A DNA stretch of 64,000 nt from an uncultured SAR86 cluster bacterium (GCA_902616715.1 CACMTR010000001.1:372001-436000), one strand, 5' to 3'. Shown: positions 17,141-26,980, counted from the stretch's first letter. Translations and numbers: made by a program. The notes: generated by a model from the sequence alone, not told the origin.

Positions 17141-18000
17141 TATTTAAATATTACTGTTTTATTGTTATTTAAGAATACTCTTTGTTCAGAATGATATTGT
17201 ACTGCTTTTGCAAGAGTAATTGATTCAATATCTCTTCCGATTATCTCCATGTCTTCTGGAGATTTTGTATGATCTATTCTATCAACGGTTTGTTCAATTA
17301 TAGGGCCTTCGTCAAGTTCGCCAGTAACATAATGAGCTGTAGCTCCAAGAATTTTTACTCCTTTAGAATAAGCCTGATGATAAGGTTTAGCTCCTTTAAA
17401 ACTGGGTAGAAAAGAGTGATGAATGTTAATAATTTTGCCATAGTATTTTTCACAAAAATCATTTGAAAGAATTTGCATGTATCTAGCTAATATAATTAGA
17501 TCAATGTTATCTTCATTAAGAATGTCAAGCATCCTTGTTTCGGCCTTATCTTTGTTGTCTTTTGATACTTCTACATAGTGAAAAGGAATGCCATAGTCAG
17601 AAACTATTTTTTCCAAGTCTGGGTGATTAGAAATTACTGACTTTAAGTCTATTTTTAAAGCGTTAACGCTCTGACGATATAAAAGATCTTGTAAGCAATG
17701 ACTATATTTCGAAACAAATATAGAAGTTTTTGGATTTAAAATTGCATCTTCAAATGACCAGTCCATTGAAATCTCTTCTGCTAATTCTTTAAATCTTTCA
17801 TTAAATTTAATTTTGTCTATATTTTTTTCTGGAGAAATTACTTTGACTCGCATAAAAAATTTTTGAGTTTCCGGATCTCCATAATGAGCAGATTCTTTTA
17901 TAAAAAGATTATGTTCATTTAAAAAATTGGAGACTTTTGCTACCAATCCTAAAGAATCCGGACAAACACCTCTTAATATAAATTCTTTATCATTCATCAA
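17140..18000 (-). CDS. purU: Formyltetrahydrofolate deformylase
   Basis: 286 residues. An N-terminal ACT domain (about 7-85) starts LRGVCPDSLGLVAKVSNFL. The C-terminal formyl-transferase-fold domain contains the catalytic HHSFLPSF segment near residue 195, and THYV-like ATAHYV and LDEGPIIEQ near 225. It releases formate from 10-formyl-tetrahydrofolate, balancing one-carbon pools and supplying formate to PurT where present. It overlaps neighbours on both sides by 1-4 bases. Confidence 0.92.
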   Translation of the reverse strand: MMNDKEFILRGVCPDSLGLVAKVSNFLNEHNLFIKESAHYGDPETQKFFMRVKVISPEKNIDKIKFNERFKELAEEISMDWSFEDAILNPKTSIFVSKYSHCLQDLLYRQSVNALKIDLKSVISNHPDLEKIVSDYGIPFHYVEVSKDNKDKAETRMLDILNEDNIDLIILARYMQILSNDFCEKYYGKIINIHHSFLPSFKGAKPYHQAYSKGVKILGATAHYVTGELDEGPIIEQTVDRIDHTKSPEDMEIIGRDIESITLAKAVQYHSEQRVFLNNNKTVIFK

Positions 18001-18473
18001 TCAATTTCTCTATAAAAAAATTTTATTTTTCCTGTATTTGCCGAAAGAACGTTCACTTCCCTAACTAATTCGCCGCCATCTTCATATATTTCTTGGGTAA
18101 TGTCTACAGAATCGCCAAACAAATCAATTGTTTCAGAATAAAACGCATTGATTGAATTTTGTTTCTTACCTGTCCAAATCCTTAAGTTGTTGTAAATGAT
18201 ACTGTCATTTCCATCTAAACAATTTAAATTCACCATTATTTGACTATTTACAAGGATAAATGGAATTAGAATATTTATAAAAGTTTTTCGTAAAGTATTT
18301 GTCTCTAAAGATTTTAATCCATCAGTTAAACCGGAGAAATTTTCTATTCTGTTTAAATTCCATGAGCCTTTTATTTCGCAACCTTCAGCTATAGGAACGG
18401 GTGAAAAAGTAGCTATTCTAAAAATTAAAATAAGAACTAATGGAATAAAAAAAACTAATGACAATTTTGTCAT
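17997..18473 (-). CDS. Hypothetical secreted or membrane-anchored protein
   Basis: 158 residues. Residues 4-24 form a hydrophobic anchor or signal (LSLVFFIPLVLILIFRIATF) without a clear cleavage site; the rest is a predicted beta-rich periplasmic domain with two cysteines (Cys32, Cys84). I do not recognise the family. It sits between mscS (3-base gap) and purU (4-base overlap). Confidence 0.6.
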   Translation of the reverse strand: MTKLSLVFFIPLVLILIFRIATFSPVPIAEGCEIKGSWNLNRIENFSGLTDGLKSLETNTLRKTFINILIPFILVNSQIMVNLNCLDGNDSIIYNNLRIWTGKKQNSINAFYSETIDLFGDSVDITQEIYEDGGELVREVNVLSANTGKIKFFYREID

Positions 18474-18476
18474 GAA

Positions 18477-19568
18477 TTATTTCTCTAAATTATTTTCGAA
18501 ATATATTGATCTTGAAGGAAAAGCAAAATCTGAATTATTTTCTATCACAATCGATTTTATTTTTAATAAGAGATTTTGTTTAACTTCAGAATACTCAGTA
18601 TAGGAATCCTTATTTGTGTAGCATAGTATTTCGAGATCAATTGAACTCGCGCCAAATTCTACAGCTTTTGCAAAAGAGTCTTGACCTGGATTGATACAGA
18701 ACCCTTGATTTTCATCATTAATGAAACTTTCTATCTCTTTGCATATTTTTGAGATTTCTTCTGCAGAACTAGAATAAATTAAATTAATCATCCATCTAAT
18801 TCGTCGATATTTATTTAAACCATGATTTATAACACTGATATCTGATAAGTCTTTATTCGGAATTATCATTGGAGATGTATCGAAAAGTCTCACTGTTGTA
18901 GACCGGAAACCAATACTCTCAACTATTCCATGAAATTGACCAGGTACTTCTATTCTATGTCCTGGTTGAAATCTATTTTCTCCAATAATTAACATACCAG
19001 AAATAAGGTTCTTGAATAAATCTTGAGCACCCAATGCAATAGCCACTGAAAAAAGTCCTAAACCAGCAATTAAAGGTCCAATTTCAATACCAAAAATATC
19101 AAGAATGATTGCTAATCCAACAACCCAAACTAGGACTCTAGTAGATCTTTCTAACCAAACAGACATTGCTTGGGTAAGCCAGGTATTATTTGATAAAACT
19201 GAGAATAAAGGACTTACTAAACTGGATAATGCGCTGAAAATCGTATAAACAATTAAGGCTTTAACGACATTAGTTGCAACTAAATCAATCAATCCTTCGA
19301 GGGGTAGATAGATCGTAATAAGGTAAAAGCCGATTGTGATTGGTATAAACCCTAAAGGCCTTTTTAAGGATTCCAATAATATATCGTCTAAATCGGTCTT
19401 AGTTTTAGAAGTAAATCTTTTCAAAGTTTTAACCCCTAAATTAGCAAATATTCCTCTAAGAATTAAAGAAACTATAAAAATGGATATAGTCACTAAAACC
19501 TGAGACATGTTTATACCTAGGAATCCAGAGGTCCAAACTTGATTTAATAAATTCAAAAAATCATCCAT
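18477..19568 (-). CDS. Small-conductance mechanosensitive channel (MscS family)
   Basis: 363 residues. About four transmembrane segments in the first 190 residues, the last being the glycine/alanine-rich pore helix (GLGLFSVAIALGAQDLFKNLISG), followed by the soluble beta domain (GQFHGIVESIGFRSTTVR... PNKDLS), as in MscS. It opens under membrane tension to release solutes in osmotic downshock. It lies in one run with the alpha-E and ATP-grasp genes, where other genomes often carry a transglutaminase-like gene. Confidence 0.88.
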   Translation of the reverse strand: MDDFLNLLNQVWTSGFLGINMSQVLVTISIFIVSLILRGIFANLGVKTLKRFTSKTKTDLDDILLESLKRPLGFIPITIGFYLITIYLPLEGLIDLVATNVVKALIVYTIFSALSSLVSPLFSVLSNNTWLTQAMSVWLERSTRVLVWVVGLAIILDIFGIEIGPLIAGLGLFSVAIALGAQDLFKNLISGMLIIGENRFQPGHRIEVPGQFHGIVESIGFRSTTVRLFDTSPMIIPNKDLSDISVINHGLNKYRRIRWMINLIYSSSAEEISKICKEIESFINDENQGFCINPGQDSFAKAVEFGASSIDLEILCYTNKDSYTEYSEVKQNLLLKIKSIVIENNSDFAFPSRSIYFENNLEK

Positions 19569-19591
19569 CTGAGGAAGGATACTATTTATAG

Positions 19592-20509
19592 TTAATTATT
19601 AAAATAACTCTTCTGAATTATTTGATCAATTGAAGAAATCTTTTTTTGCGTTAAATCAACAAATGAATGGATTTTAGTATTGTCATATTTTCCAATCCTT
19701 GAGCTATTTAAATTTGCTAAAAATTTCTGAATAAATACTAACGCATCATTATTTTTTGGAAGATTTAAAAAACTTTTATGAATGATTGTTAAACATCTAT
19801 ATATAGATCTTGGAAACGAATCATCTTTGAATAAAAAATTAATGACACTATCTTTTTCTATTTCTCCTCTAGAAACTTTTCTGAAAGCCTGATGAGCAGA
19901 AAGTGTTTTTAAAAGATTGACCCATTCTAAAGTTGAAAGATCAATAGTCCCCTCTTTTTTCTCTGTTGTACAAATTGAATCGATAATTCTTGTAATCATG
20001 TCTGCTCTTTCAACGAATCTGCCTAGCCTTAAAAACTCAAAAGCATATCCTCGTGAAAAATTATCAGAAATTATTCCAAAAAATCTTTGTGAAGAAGATA
20101 TAACTTCATAAATATTTTTTGCTCTTTTTCTTTTGCTTACCGAAGCAGTCATTTCTTTTAAAAAATTCATTTCAATATTATTTAATTCTTCAACAGCAGA
20201 CCTTGGTAGATCATCTTTAATAAATTCGGAGTTATATGAAGCGTTATGTAAGCAAGAAGCAATTGAGTTTGGATTATTTCTTTCTCTGCTTAAGTAATGA
20301 ATTACATTAGATTCCTCATAATATTTATGATTGTTTAAATAATCTTTTTTTGAATCCATAGCCTCTAAAATAGGCTCCCATCCCAATGAATCGTCAATTG
20401 GATAATCCAACATCATTTCAACATTTACGTTAATAAGTCTTCCGGTATTTTCAGCTCTTTCGATGTATCGAGCTAACCAATATAAGTGTTCAGCGTCTCT
20501 ACTTAACAT
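19592..20509 (-). CDS. Alpha-E domain protein (DUF403)
   Basis: 305 residues, all helical. The N-terminal signature MLSRDAEHLYWLARYIERAENTGRLI is diagnostic of alpha-E proteins. Function is unknown; the family is nearly always beside a circularly permuted ATP-grasp gene and often near an Anbu protease and a transglutaminase. A peptide-modification or amide-ligation pathway has been proposed from this context. The start abuts the ATP-grasp stop with no gap. Confidence 0.88.
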   Translation of the reverse strand: MLSRDAEHLYWLARYIERAENTGRLINVNVEMMLDYPIDDSLGWEPILEAMDSKKDYLNNHKYYEESNVIHYLSRERNNPNSIASCLHNASYNSEFIKDDLPRSAVEELNNIEMNFLKEMTASVSKRKRAKNIYEVISSSQRFFGIISDNFSRGYAFEFLRLGRFVERADMITRIIDSICTTEKKEGTIDLSTLEWVNLLKTLSAHQAFRKVSRGEIEKDSVINFLFKDDSFPRSIYRCLTIIHKSFLNLPKNNDALVFIQKFLANLNSSRIGKYDNTKIHSFVDLTQKKISSIDQIIQKSYFNN

Positions 20510-21961
20510 TTAATCAATAATCCATGTATCTTTACTGCCGCCTCCTTGGGAAGAATTGACAATAGAACTACCCTTTTTTAAGGCTACTCTAGTTAAACCT
20601 CCAACGGTTACATAATTTTTTGAGCCACTTAATATGAATGGTCTCAGATCAAGATGCCTCGGTTCTATTTTTCCTTCTGAAAAGGTTGGTGATGTTGAAA
20701 GTGAAATATAGGGCTGAGCAACAAAATTCCTTGGATTATTTCTAATTTTTCTAAAAACGGGATCGACTTCTTTTGGCTTCAAGTCTTTGCCTATTACAAT
20801 TCCATAACCTCCTGATTCCGCGACTGGCTTGATTACCATCGAGTGGATATTTTTTTCAACAAACTCTCTATGTTCTTTGTTATTCATAAAATAAGTTTGT
20901 ATGTTCTTAAGAATTGGTTTTTCATCAAGGTAAAAATCAATCATCTGAGGAACATAAGCATAGACCGCCTTATCATCTGCTATTCCACAGCCAGGAGCAT
21001 TGATAATTGCAACTTTTTTTTGTGACCAACTTTTTAATAAACCTCTAACCCCTATTGTTGAATCTGGATTTCCAACTTCGGGGTCAAGAAAATCATCATC
21101 AATTCTTCTGTAAATTACATCTACTCTTTTTAAACCTTCTATAGTTTTTTTGTATACATAGGAATCTTTGCCAACCTCCAAGTCACTTCCTTCTACCAGG
21201 TCAATTCCCATTTGTTGCGCCAAATAAGAGTGCTCGAAATATGCAGAATTATAAATCCCTGGTGTTAGAAGCACTATTTCTGGATGTTTTGATTTTGAAA
21301 AACTTACTGAAGCTAAAGTTTCATAAAGTTTACTGGGGTAATCGTCGACTGGATTTACACCGTATTTATTAAATAAGTCTGGTAATACTCTCTTCATTAC
21401 CATCCTATTTTCTAACATATAAGAAACCCCAGACGGGACTCTCAAGTTATCTTCTAAAACATAAAAATCTCCATCTTCCCCTTTAATCAGATCTGAACCA
21501 CAGATATGAGACCAAACGTTATGCTTCAACTTAATGTTTTTACAATACGATTTATAAGCTGGAGTATTTATAACTAGGCTTTCATCGATGGAAAAATCAT
21601 TTAGAAATTTTTTCTTGTTGTAACAATCCTCAATAAAAAGATTTAAAGCTTTAACTCTCTGAATTAAGCCTTTCTCAACTAATTTCCATTCATCTTTTTT
21701 TATTAACCTTGGAATAAAGTCTAATGGCCAAACACGATTATCATTAGTTTTTGATTCGTCTTGGTAAACTCTAAAAGTAATTCCCATTGATTGTATTGCT
21801 GAAATAGTAGCTGAATTTATATCTTGTAAGTCATCTAATGATAAAGGTGAAAGAAAATTTATAGCTTTTTGGGCGTGTTTACGAATTTTAAGAGAATCTC
21901 CAAAGAATTCATCGTAAGAACTTCCCTTATTAAGATAGTTAATTAAACTATTCTTCTTCAT
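20510..21961 (-). CDS. Circularly permuted ATP-grasp type 2 protein (DUF404/DUF407)
   Basis: 483 residues. Recognisable blocks: DFIPRLI near 76-82, VLEDNLRVPSGVSY near 168-181, YRRIDDDFLDPE near 288-299, GIADDKAVYAYVP near 326-338, and VIKPVAESGGYG near 373-384. These are hallmarks of the permuted ATP-grasp proteins that pair with alpha-E. A peptide or amide ligase is expected from the fold, substrate unknown. It is the first gene of the minus-strand run and diverges from the Anbu gene. Confidence 0.88.
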   Translation of the reverse strand: MKKNSLINYLNKGSSYDEFFGDSLKIRKHAQKAINFLSPLSLDDLQDINSATISAIQSMGITFRVYQDESKTNDNRVWPLDFIPRLIKKDEWKLVEKGLIQRVKALNLFIEDCYNKKKFLNDFSIDESLVINTPAYKSYCKNIKLKHNVWSHICGSDLIKGEDGDFYVLEDNLRVPSGVSYMLENRMVMKRVLPDLFNKYGVNPVDDYPSKLYETLASVSFSKSKHPEIVLLTPGIYNSAYFEHSYLAQQMGIDLVEGSDLEVGKDSYVYKKTIEGLKRVDVIYRRIDDDFLDPEVGNPDSTIGVRGLLKSWSQKKVAIINAPGCGIADDKAVYAYVPQMIDFYLDEKPILKNIQTYFMNNKEHREFVEKNIHSMVIKPVAESGGYGIVIGKDLKPKEVDPVFRKIRNNPRNFVAQPYISLSTSPTFSEGKIEPRHLDLRPFILSGSKNYVTVGGLTRVALKKGSSIVNSSQGGGSKDTWIID

Positions 21962-22114
21962 GCTAATTTATTATCTAATAAAAATTTAAGTCCAGATAAA
22001 GGCATTTTTTTATAGTTAGTCTAACGAAATGCACTAAATTAATACAAAATTATTATTAACATTGATTTATTAGTATGTAATGAATTATGTTATTTTTATC
22101 TAAAATAGAAATTT
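21962..22114. promoter_or_regulatory. Divergent control region, ATP-grasp/alpha-E run versus Anbu
   Basis: 153 bases, AT-rich, separating two divergent transcripts of one functional module. Several TATAAT-like hexamers are possible in this composition and I do not single one out. The arrangement would allow co-regulation of both halves by one protein. Confidence 0.4.
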
Positions 22115-22849
22115 ATGACTTATTGCTTAGGGATAAAAGTTAACGAAGGATTAGTTTTCGCATCTGATTCAAGAACCAATGCTGGTTTAGACAACGTAGG
22201 ATCTTATTCAAAAATGTTTACCTATAATGTTGGCGACAGAGCTTTTGTCATAATGACTGCTGGAAATCTTGCTACTTCTCAAGCCGTCTATCATAGAATT
22301 CAAAAAGATCTTGATAGCTCCTCTCCAAATAATAACTTAAACCTTTGTCAAGATCTTGAAGAAGCAGCCGAGTACATTGGTGAGATAAGTTTAGAATGCC
22401 AAAAAGTTGGAAGTGATGCTCCGCTTCAAGAAAGTCCTCAACTAGGTTCTAGTTTTATCCTTGGTGGTCAAATAAAAAATCAATCGCCAAATATTATTTT
22501 AATTTATCCGGAAGGAAATCATATTCATGTTTCCGACGATAGTCCATTTGTTCAGATTGGTGAAACCAAATACGGAAAACCTATTTTAGATAGAACAATA
22601 GCTGCTGACACTCCATTAGGAGATACGGCTAGAGCCGCGTTACTCTCCCTAGATTCAACAATGAGAAGTGATTTAACTGTTGGCCCACCAATAGACTTTG
22701 TTGTCTTCAAAAAAGATCAAATCAATTTAGATTTTCAAGATAGGTTAAAATTGGATTCTCCTTTTTTTCAACAGTTTTCTAATATTTGGCATGACGAACT
22801 ATTGAAAGCTATCAATCATTTACCTAGGTTTAATTGGGAAGATGCTTGA
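22115..22849 (+). CDS. Anbu-type proteasome homologue (Ntn hydrolase)
   Basis: 244 residues. The N-terminus MTYCLGIKVNEGLVFASDSRTNAGLD matches Anbu (ancestral beta subunit), with Thr2 as the predicted N-terminal nucleophile after Met removal and the SDSRTNAG strand typical of proteasome beta folds. DTPLGDTARAALLSLDSTMRSD near 170-190 is another Anbu block. Anbu assembles into open helical rings; substrates are unknown. The alpha-E and permuted ATP-grasp partners are directly divergent. Its 3' end overlaps the convergent monooxygenase gene by 20 bases. Confidence 0.9.
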   Translation: MTYCLGIKVNEGLVFASDSRTNAGLDNVGSYSKMFTYNVGDRAFVIMTAGNLATSQAVYHRIQKDLDSSSPNNNLNLCQDLEEAAEYIGEISLECQKVGSDAPLQESPQLGSSFILGGQIKNQSPNIILIYPEGNHIHVSDDSPFVQIGETKYGKPILDRTIAADTPLGDTARAALLSLDSTMRSDLTVGPPIDFVVFKKDQINLDFQDRLKLDSPFFQQFSNIWHDELLKAINHLPRFNWEDA

Positions 22850-23987
22850 TTTCCTTTATTGCATTGTATTTATGGATCGAGACTTGAATACTCTTTCCAA
22901 AAATCCTTAAAAACGCATTTCTAAGAAATATTAAATATCTGTTTGAAAGATGATTCATATATCCTTGAATCCTAGATTTAACTTGTATTTTATTTCCTCT
23001 TTTCAGCCTTAATTTTTGATAATTAGTTAAAGTTTTATTTAAATTGGTATTAATTTTTAATAATTCAGAAAAACTGTAAGCGTCTTCTATGGCTAAACAC
23101 GATCCTTGAGCTAAAAAAGGTAACATCGGGTGAGCAGCGTCACCCATTAACAATAAATTACCATTGACCAATTTTTTAATAGATTTGCGCTCGTATAAAC
23201 CCCATTTGTGTAAATTATCCGATTTTGAAAATAATTCTAAAACATCTTCATTCCATGAAGAAAAAACTGATAAGAGCTCTTTCATATGTCCTTGAGACAC
23301 CCAAGATTCATCTTCCCATTTTTTTTGTTTTCTAATTGCTACAAAATTAATTTTATTTCCTTTAGAGATTGGGTAATGAACGATATGGCCATGAGGGCCT
23401 AGGTAAATATTTATTTGATCCCATAATGAATTTGAAGACAATTCACTTCTAGGAGTCATACCTCGCCATGCTACAAGATTACTAAATTTAGGAATCAAAT
23501 TATCGAAATATTTTGTTCTGATGTCTGACTTAATTCCATCACAAGCAATTACTAAATCTGAAGTTGTTTTTTGTTTATTATGAAAATAAATTTCAGTGTC
23601 TTTAATATAAGAGCAATTGTGATCAAATATTAGTTCTCCATTAAGACTTAAATAATGCTCTTTCATGACATCAATTAAATCTCTTCTATCAATGCTAATA
23701 AAATCATTTGAATTTTCATTCAAACTTACAGATTTGATTAATCTGGCATTATCAAACGAACGAAAATTTACTCTCTCAGGCAAATATCCAAGAGATATCA
23801 ATTCATCTTTTAACCCAAGCTTATCAAGCAGTAATGTTGCATTTTTCGACAAATTTACCCCTGCACCATATGGGCTTAAAGATATGTCTTTTTCATAAAT
23901 AGTCGGGTGATAATTATTTTTTTTTAAACAGCACCCAAGGAAAAGACCTGAAACTCCTGCTCCTATAATCGTTATTTTTTCAGGCAT
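22830..23987 (-). CDS. FAD-dependent monooxygenase (PHBH/UbiH-like class A)
   Basis: 385 residues. FAD motif GAGVSGLFLG near residues 8-17, the Asp-Gly type motif ACDGIKSDIR near 148-157, and GDAAHPMLPFLAQG near 282-295, which binds the FAD ribityl. This set defines single-component flavin hydroxylases such as salicylate or 3-hydroxybenzoate 6-hydroxylase and also zeaxanthin-epoxidase-like proteins; the substrate is open. The start overlaps the rlmN stop by eight bases. Confidence 0.8.
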   Translation of the reverse strand: MPEKITIIGAGVSGLFLGCCLKKNNYHPTIYEKDISLSPYGAGVNLSKNATLLLDKLGLKDELISLGYLPERVNFRSFDNARLIKSVSLNENSNDFISIDRRDLIDVMKEHYLSLNGELIFDHNCSYIKDTEIYFHNKQKTTSDLVIACDGIKSDIRTKYFDNLIPKFSNLVAWRGMTPRSELSSNSLWDQINIYLGPHGHIVHYPISKGNKINFVAIRKQKKWEDESWVSQGHMKELLSVFSSWNEDVLELFSKSDNLHKWGLYERKSIKKLVNGNLLLMGDAAHPMLPFLAQGSCLAIEDAYSFSELLKINTNLNKTLTNYQKLRLKRGNKIQVKSRIQGYMNHLSNRYLIFLRNAFLRIFGKSIQVSIHKYNAIKEIKHLPN

Positions 23988-25101
23988 TTATTTCTACTGC
24001 CTTTACTTGTCTTTTAAGTCTTTCTTTTCTTTTTGTTTTATCTTTTACTTCACCAACTAATTGACCACAAGCTGCCATAATATCGTCACCCCTGGTTGAT
24101 CTTATCGTGGTAATAAATCCTTTTCTTACCAAACATTCTTTAAAAGCTCTTAGTCTATTATTAGATGGTTTAGAGTATCCAGAAAGAGAAAACTCATTAA
24201 AGGGGATTAAGTTGATCTTGCAAGGATAATCTTTTAACAAATTCGCTAATTCATTTGCTTCATTTAGGGAATCATTAACTTTATCAATTAGTATGTATTC
24301 AAAAGTTGTGACTCTTTTATCGTTAAATGAATCAACATAATCTTTCACTGATTTTAAAAGATCTTGAATAGGATATTTTTTATTAATTGGTACTAAAGTA
24401 TCTCTGAGTTTATTGTTTGGAGCATGAAGAGATATAGTTAAAGAAACATCTGAGACTTTAGATAATTTATTAATTTCCGGAATTAATCCTGAAGTACTCA
24501 AGGTAACTTTCCTTTTTGATAAGTTATAAGCAGAATGGTGTCTCATTAATTGCATGGCGCTAACTACATTATCGAAATTCAAAAGAGGTTCCCCCATACC
24601 CATCATTACAATATTAGTTATATTCTTCTCATTTGCGTTTCTTGGAGTACCAAAAGAGTTTTCAGCTATCAAAACTTGTCCAATGATTTCACTCAAAGTT
24701 AAATTTCTTGAAAACCCCTGCTTACCAGTTGCACAAAAACTACAGTTCACAACACAACCTACTTGGGATGAAACGCATAAAGTATTTCTTCCTTTTTCAG
24801 GGATTAACACCATCTCAATAGATTCATTATCTCCAACTTCTAGAATCCATTTTTTTGTACCGTCCTTTGATACCTCTTCAAAAGAAATCTTTGGAACTTT
24901 TATAACGCAATTCTCAATTAAGTATTTTCTTAATGATTTTGAAAAATTAGACATTTCATTAAAATTCTCAACACCATTTTGATGAATCCATTTAAGAAAT
25001 TGATCAGTTCTATAAGAAGCTTCACCTATAGATTCAAAGAAGTTAGAAAGATCGTTTATTGTAAGGTCTAATAAGTTAATCTTTTTTACTGCAGAAATCA
25101 T
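23980..25101 (-). CDS. rlmN: Dual-specificity 23S rRNA A2503 / tRNA A37 C2-methyltransferase
   Basis: 373 residues, full length. Radical SAM enzyme with CVVNCSFC near residues 115-122 as the CX3CX2C cluster site, the GMGEPLLN motif near 174-181, and the catalytic cysteine near the C-terminus (AACGQL, about 355). N-terminal block RTDQFLKWIHQNGV is typical of RlmN. It methylates adenine in rRNA and some tRNAs, affecting decoding accuracy. Confidence 0.95.
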   Translation of the reverse strand: MISAVKKINLLDLTINDLSNFFESIGEASYRTDQFLKWIHQNGVENFNEMSNFSKSLRKYLIENCVIKVPKISFEEVSKDGTKKWILEVGDNESIEMVLIPEKGRNTLCVSSQVGCVVNCSFCATGKQGFSRNLTLSEIIGQVLIAENSFGTPRNANEKNITNIVMMGMGEPLLNFDNVVSAMQLMRHHSAYNLSKRKVTLSTSGLIPEINKLSKVSDVSLTISLHAPNNKLRDTLVPINKKYPIQDLLKSVKDYVDSFNDKRVTTFEYILIDKVNDSLNEANELANLLKDYPCKINLIPFNEFSLSGYSKPSNNRLRAFKECLVRKGFITTIRSTRGDDIMAACGQLVGEVKDKTKRKERLKRQVKAVEINA

Positions 25102-25123
25102 TTTTTTAAATGACGAAAAAAGA

Positions 25124-26581
25124 TTAATCTTTAGAAAAAACTAAATTTCCATCCTCAAGCTTTGAGAATTTTACGTCGAACCAATCTTTTATGTAGTCTT
25201 GATAGTTAACCCAAGGCTTTTTACTTCCTTGTTGAGGATGTAAACCTATAGATCTTTGAATATATCCTGAAGAAAAGTCCTTTAACCAATCATAAGTTTC
25301 ATCAACATCCAATGGCTTTTTTGGACAAGCTGACAAGTAATTATTTTGATCCATATGTTTTATCAATCGACATAAATAAGTGCTAGTTAAATCTGCTTTT
25401 AATGTCCAAGATGCATTGATGTAACCAAAGGAATTTACAAAATTTGGAATGTCACTATACATCAAACTTTTATAAGTCATTGTCTCTGAAACATTCACTG
25501 GATTATTGTTCACTGAAATATTTACTCCGCCGAAATTTTGAAGAACTAATCCTGTGGCTGTTACGATAATATCAGCTTCTAAAAAATCGCCAGACTTTAA
25601 TTTAATACCATTTTCCTCAAAGGCTTCGATGTGATCGGTTACGACTGTTGCAGATTTATCTTTTATTGCATTGAAAAAATCACTATTTGGTATCAAACAC
25701 ATTCTTTGTTCCCAAGGGTTATAACTAGGCGTGAAATGTTTATCTACATCAAAGTCAGGAAGCTCTTTTTTTACCTGATCTATCAAAAATTTTTTAGATC
25801 TGTCTGGAAATGCTCTTACCCTTTTAAAAAGTGATTGTTGAATGTAAACATTTTTGAATCTTATTAGCGCATAAACTAAAGACTTTGGTAAAAATTTCTT
25901 TAAAAACAATGCAACTCTATCTTCATCTGGTCTCGAAACAAAATAAGTTGGAGATCTTTGAAGCATGGTTACAAGATTTGCTTCTTTCGCTATTTCCGGA
26001 ACAATAGTAGCCGCTGTTGCACCACTCCCAATGACAACAACATTTTTTCCAGAATAATCTAGAGATTCAGGCCATTTTTGTGGATGAATAATTTCGCCAG
26101 AGAAATTTTCACTTCCTTTAAATTCAGGTTCGTATCCAGAAGAATATCTATAATATCCAGCGCACATATAAAGAAATTTTGATTTATAAAGAAATTTTTC
26201 AGAGGATTTTTTTTCAGTAACGCTCACTTCCCAAAGTCCCTCAGCTTCATTCCAATTTGCCGATTCTACGTGATGGTTATATTTGATTTTTTCATTTAAA
26301 CCATATTCCTCAATTGTCTCTTCAAGGTATTCCATAATTAAAGGACCAGTAGCAATAGATTTTTTATGATTCCATGGTTTAAAAGAGAACCCCAAGGTAT
26401 GCATATCAGAATCAGATCTTATTCCTGGATACTTAAATAAATCCCAAGTTCCACCAAAATTTTCTCTTCCTTCGAAAATTGCATAGGTTTTATCAGGACA
26501 CTTTGTATTTAAATGCGCTCCAGCTCCAATCCCAGAAATTCCAGCTCCAACGACTATAACGTCAAGATAATTTTGTTTCAT
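25124..26581 (-). CDS. Baeyer-Villiger-type flavin monooxygenase
   Basis: 485 residues. FAD motif GAGISGIG (12-19), the Baeyer-Villiger fingerprint FSGEIIHPQKWP at 160-171, and the NADPH motif GSGATA (185-190). These are features of class B monooxygenases that insert oxygen next to a ketone, making esters or lactones; some members instead oxidise N or S atoms. GTWDLFKYPGIRSDSDM is also family-typical. Probably used for ketone breakdown and linked to the surrounding acyl-CoA genes (inference). Confidence 0.87.
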   Translation of the reverse strand: MKQNYLDVIVVGAGISGIGAGAHLNTKCPDKTYAIFEGRENFGGTWDLFKYPGIRSDSDMHTLGFSFKPWNHKKSIATGPLIMEYLEETIEEYGLNEKIKYNHHVESANWNEAEGLWEVSVTEKKSSEKFLYKSKFLYMCAGYYRYSSGYEPEFKGSENFSGEIIHPQKWPESLDYSGKNVVVIGSGATAATIVPEIAKEANLVTMLQRSPTYFVSRPDEDRVALFLKKFLPKSLVYALIRFKNVYIQQSLFKRVRAFPDRSKKFLIDQVKKELPDFDVDKHFTPSYNPWEQRMCLIPNSDFFNAIKDKSATVVTDHIEAFEENGIKLKSGDFLEADIIVTATGLVLQNFGGVNISVNNNPVNVSETMTYKSLMYSDIPNFVNSFGYINASWTLKADLTSTYLCRLIKHMDQNNYLSACPKKPLDVDETYDWLKDFSSGYIQRSIGLHPQQGSKKPWVNYQDYIKDWFDVKFSKLEDGNLVFSKD

Positions 26582-26616
26582 TAAATAATTATATTAACAA
26601 ACGATTACTTTTTAAA

Positions 26617-26979
26617 TTATTCTTTTAAATTAAAACCACTTTCAATCCATTCAGAAATTCCGCCCTTTAGAGAAAATACTTTTTGATAGCCCATATCTTG
26701 AAGTGTTTTTGCGCCCAGAATAGATCTTACTCCCCTGGCGCAATATAAAACTATTTCTTCTGAATGATCAGAAATATGTGCTTCTATGTCTCTATCTAAT
26801 ACGCCTCGTCCGATATGGATTGAATCTTCAATAACTCCTGATTTAATTTCTTCATCTTCTCGAATATCAACCAAAGAAAAATTATATTTACTCTCTAATA
26901 AATGTTTTAACTGAAAAATATCAATTTCTTGAACTTCTTTTGCAGCTTCATTAACTTTCTCGGTAAAACTTTTTTTCAT
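26617..26979 (-). CDS. Rhodanese-like sulfurtransferase domain protein
   Basis: 120 residues from the ATG at 26979, chosen because it follows the upstream stop by one base; a TTG start 30 bases earlier is possible. Single rhodanese domain: LVDIREDEE near 37-45, active-site loop YCARGVRS with the catalytic Cys near 86, and GGISEW near 106. Such proteins carry persulfide or act as redox/regulatory modules; the specific partner is unknown. Confidence 0.85.
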   Translation of the reverse strand: MKKSFTEKVNEAAKEVQEIDIFQLKHLLESKYNFSLVDIREDEEIKSGVIEDSIHIGRGVLDRDIEAHISDHSEEIVLYCARGVRSILGAKTLQDMGYQKVFSLKGGISEWIESGFNLKE

Positions 26980-26980
26980 T

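Noticed and set aside
24554..24982. 142-codon plus-strand ORF
   Set aside because: Antisense to rlmN in a region with clear radical SAM motifs; its product has no recognisable pattern.
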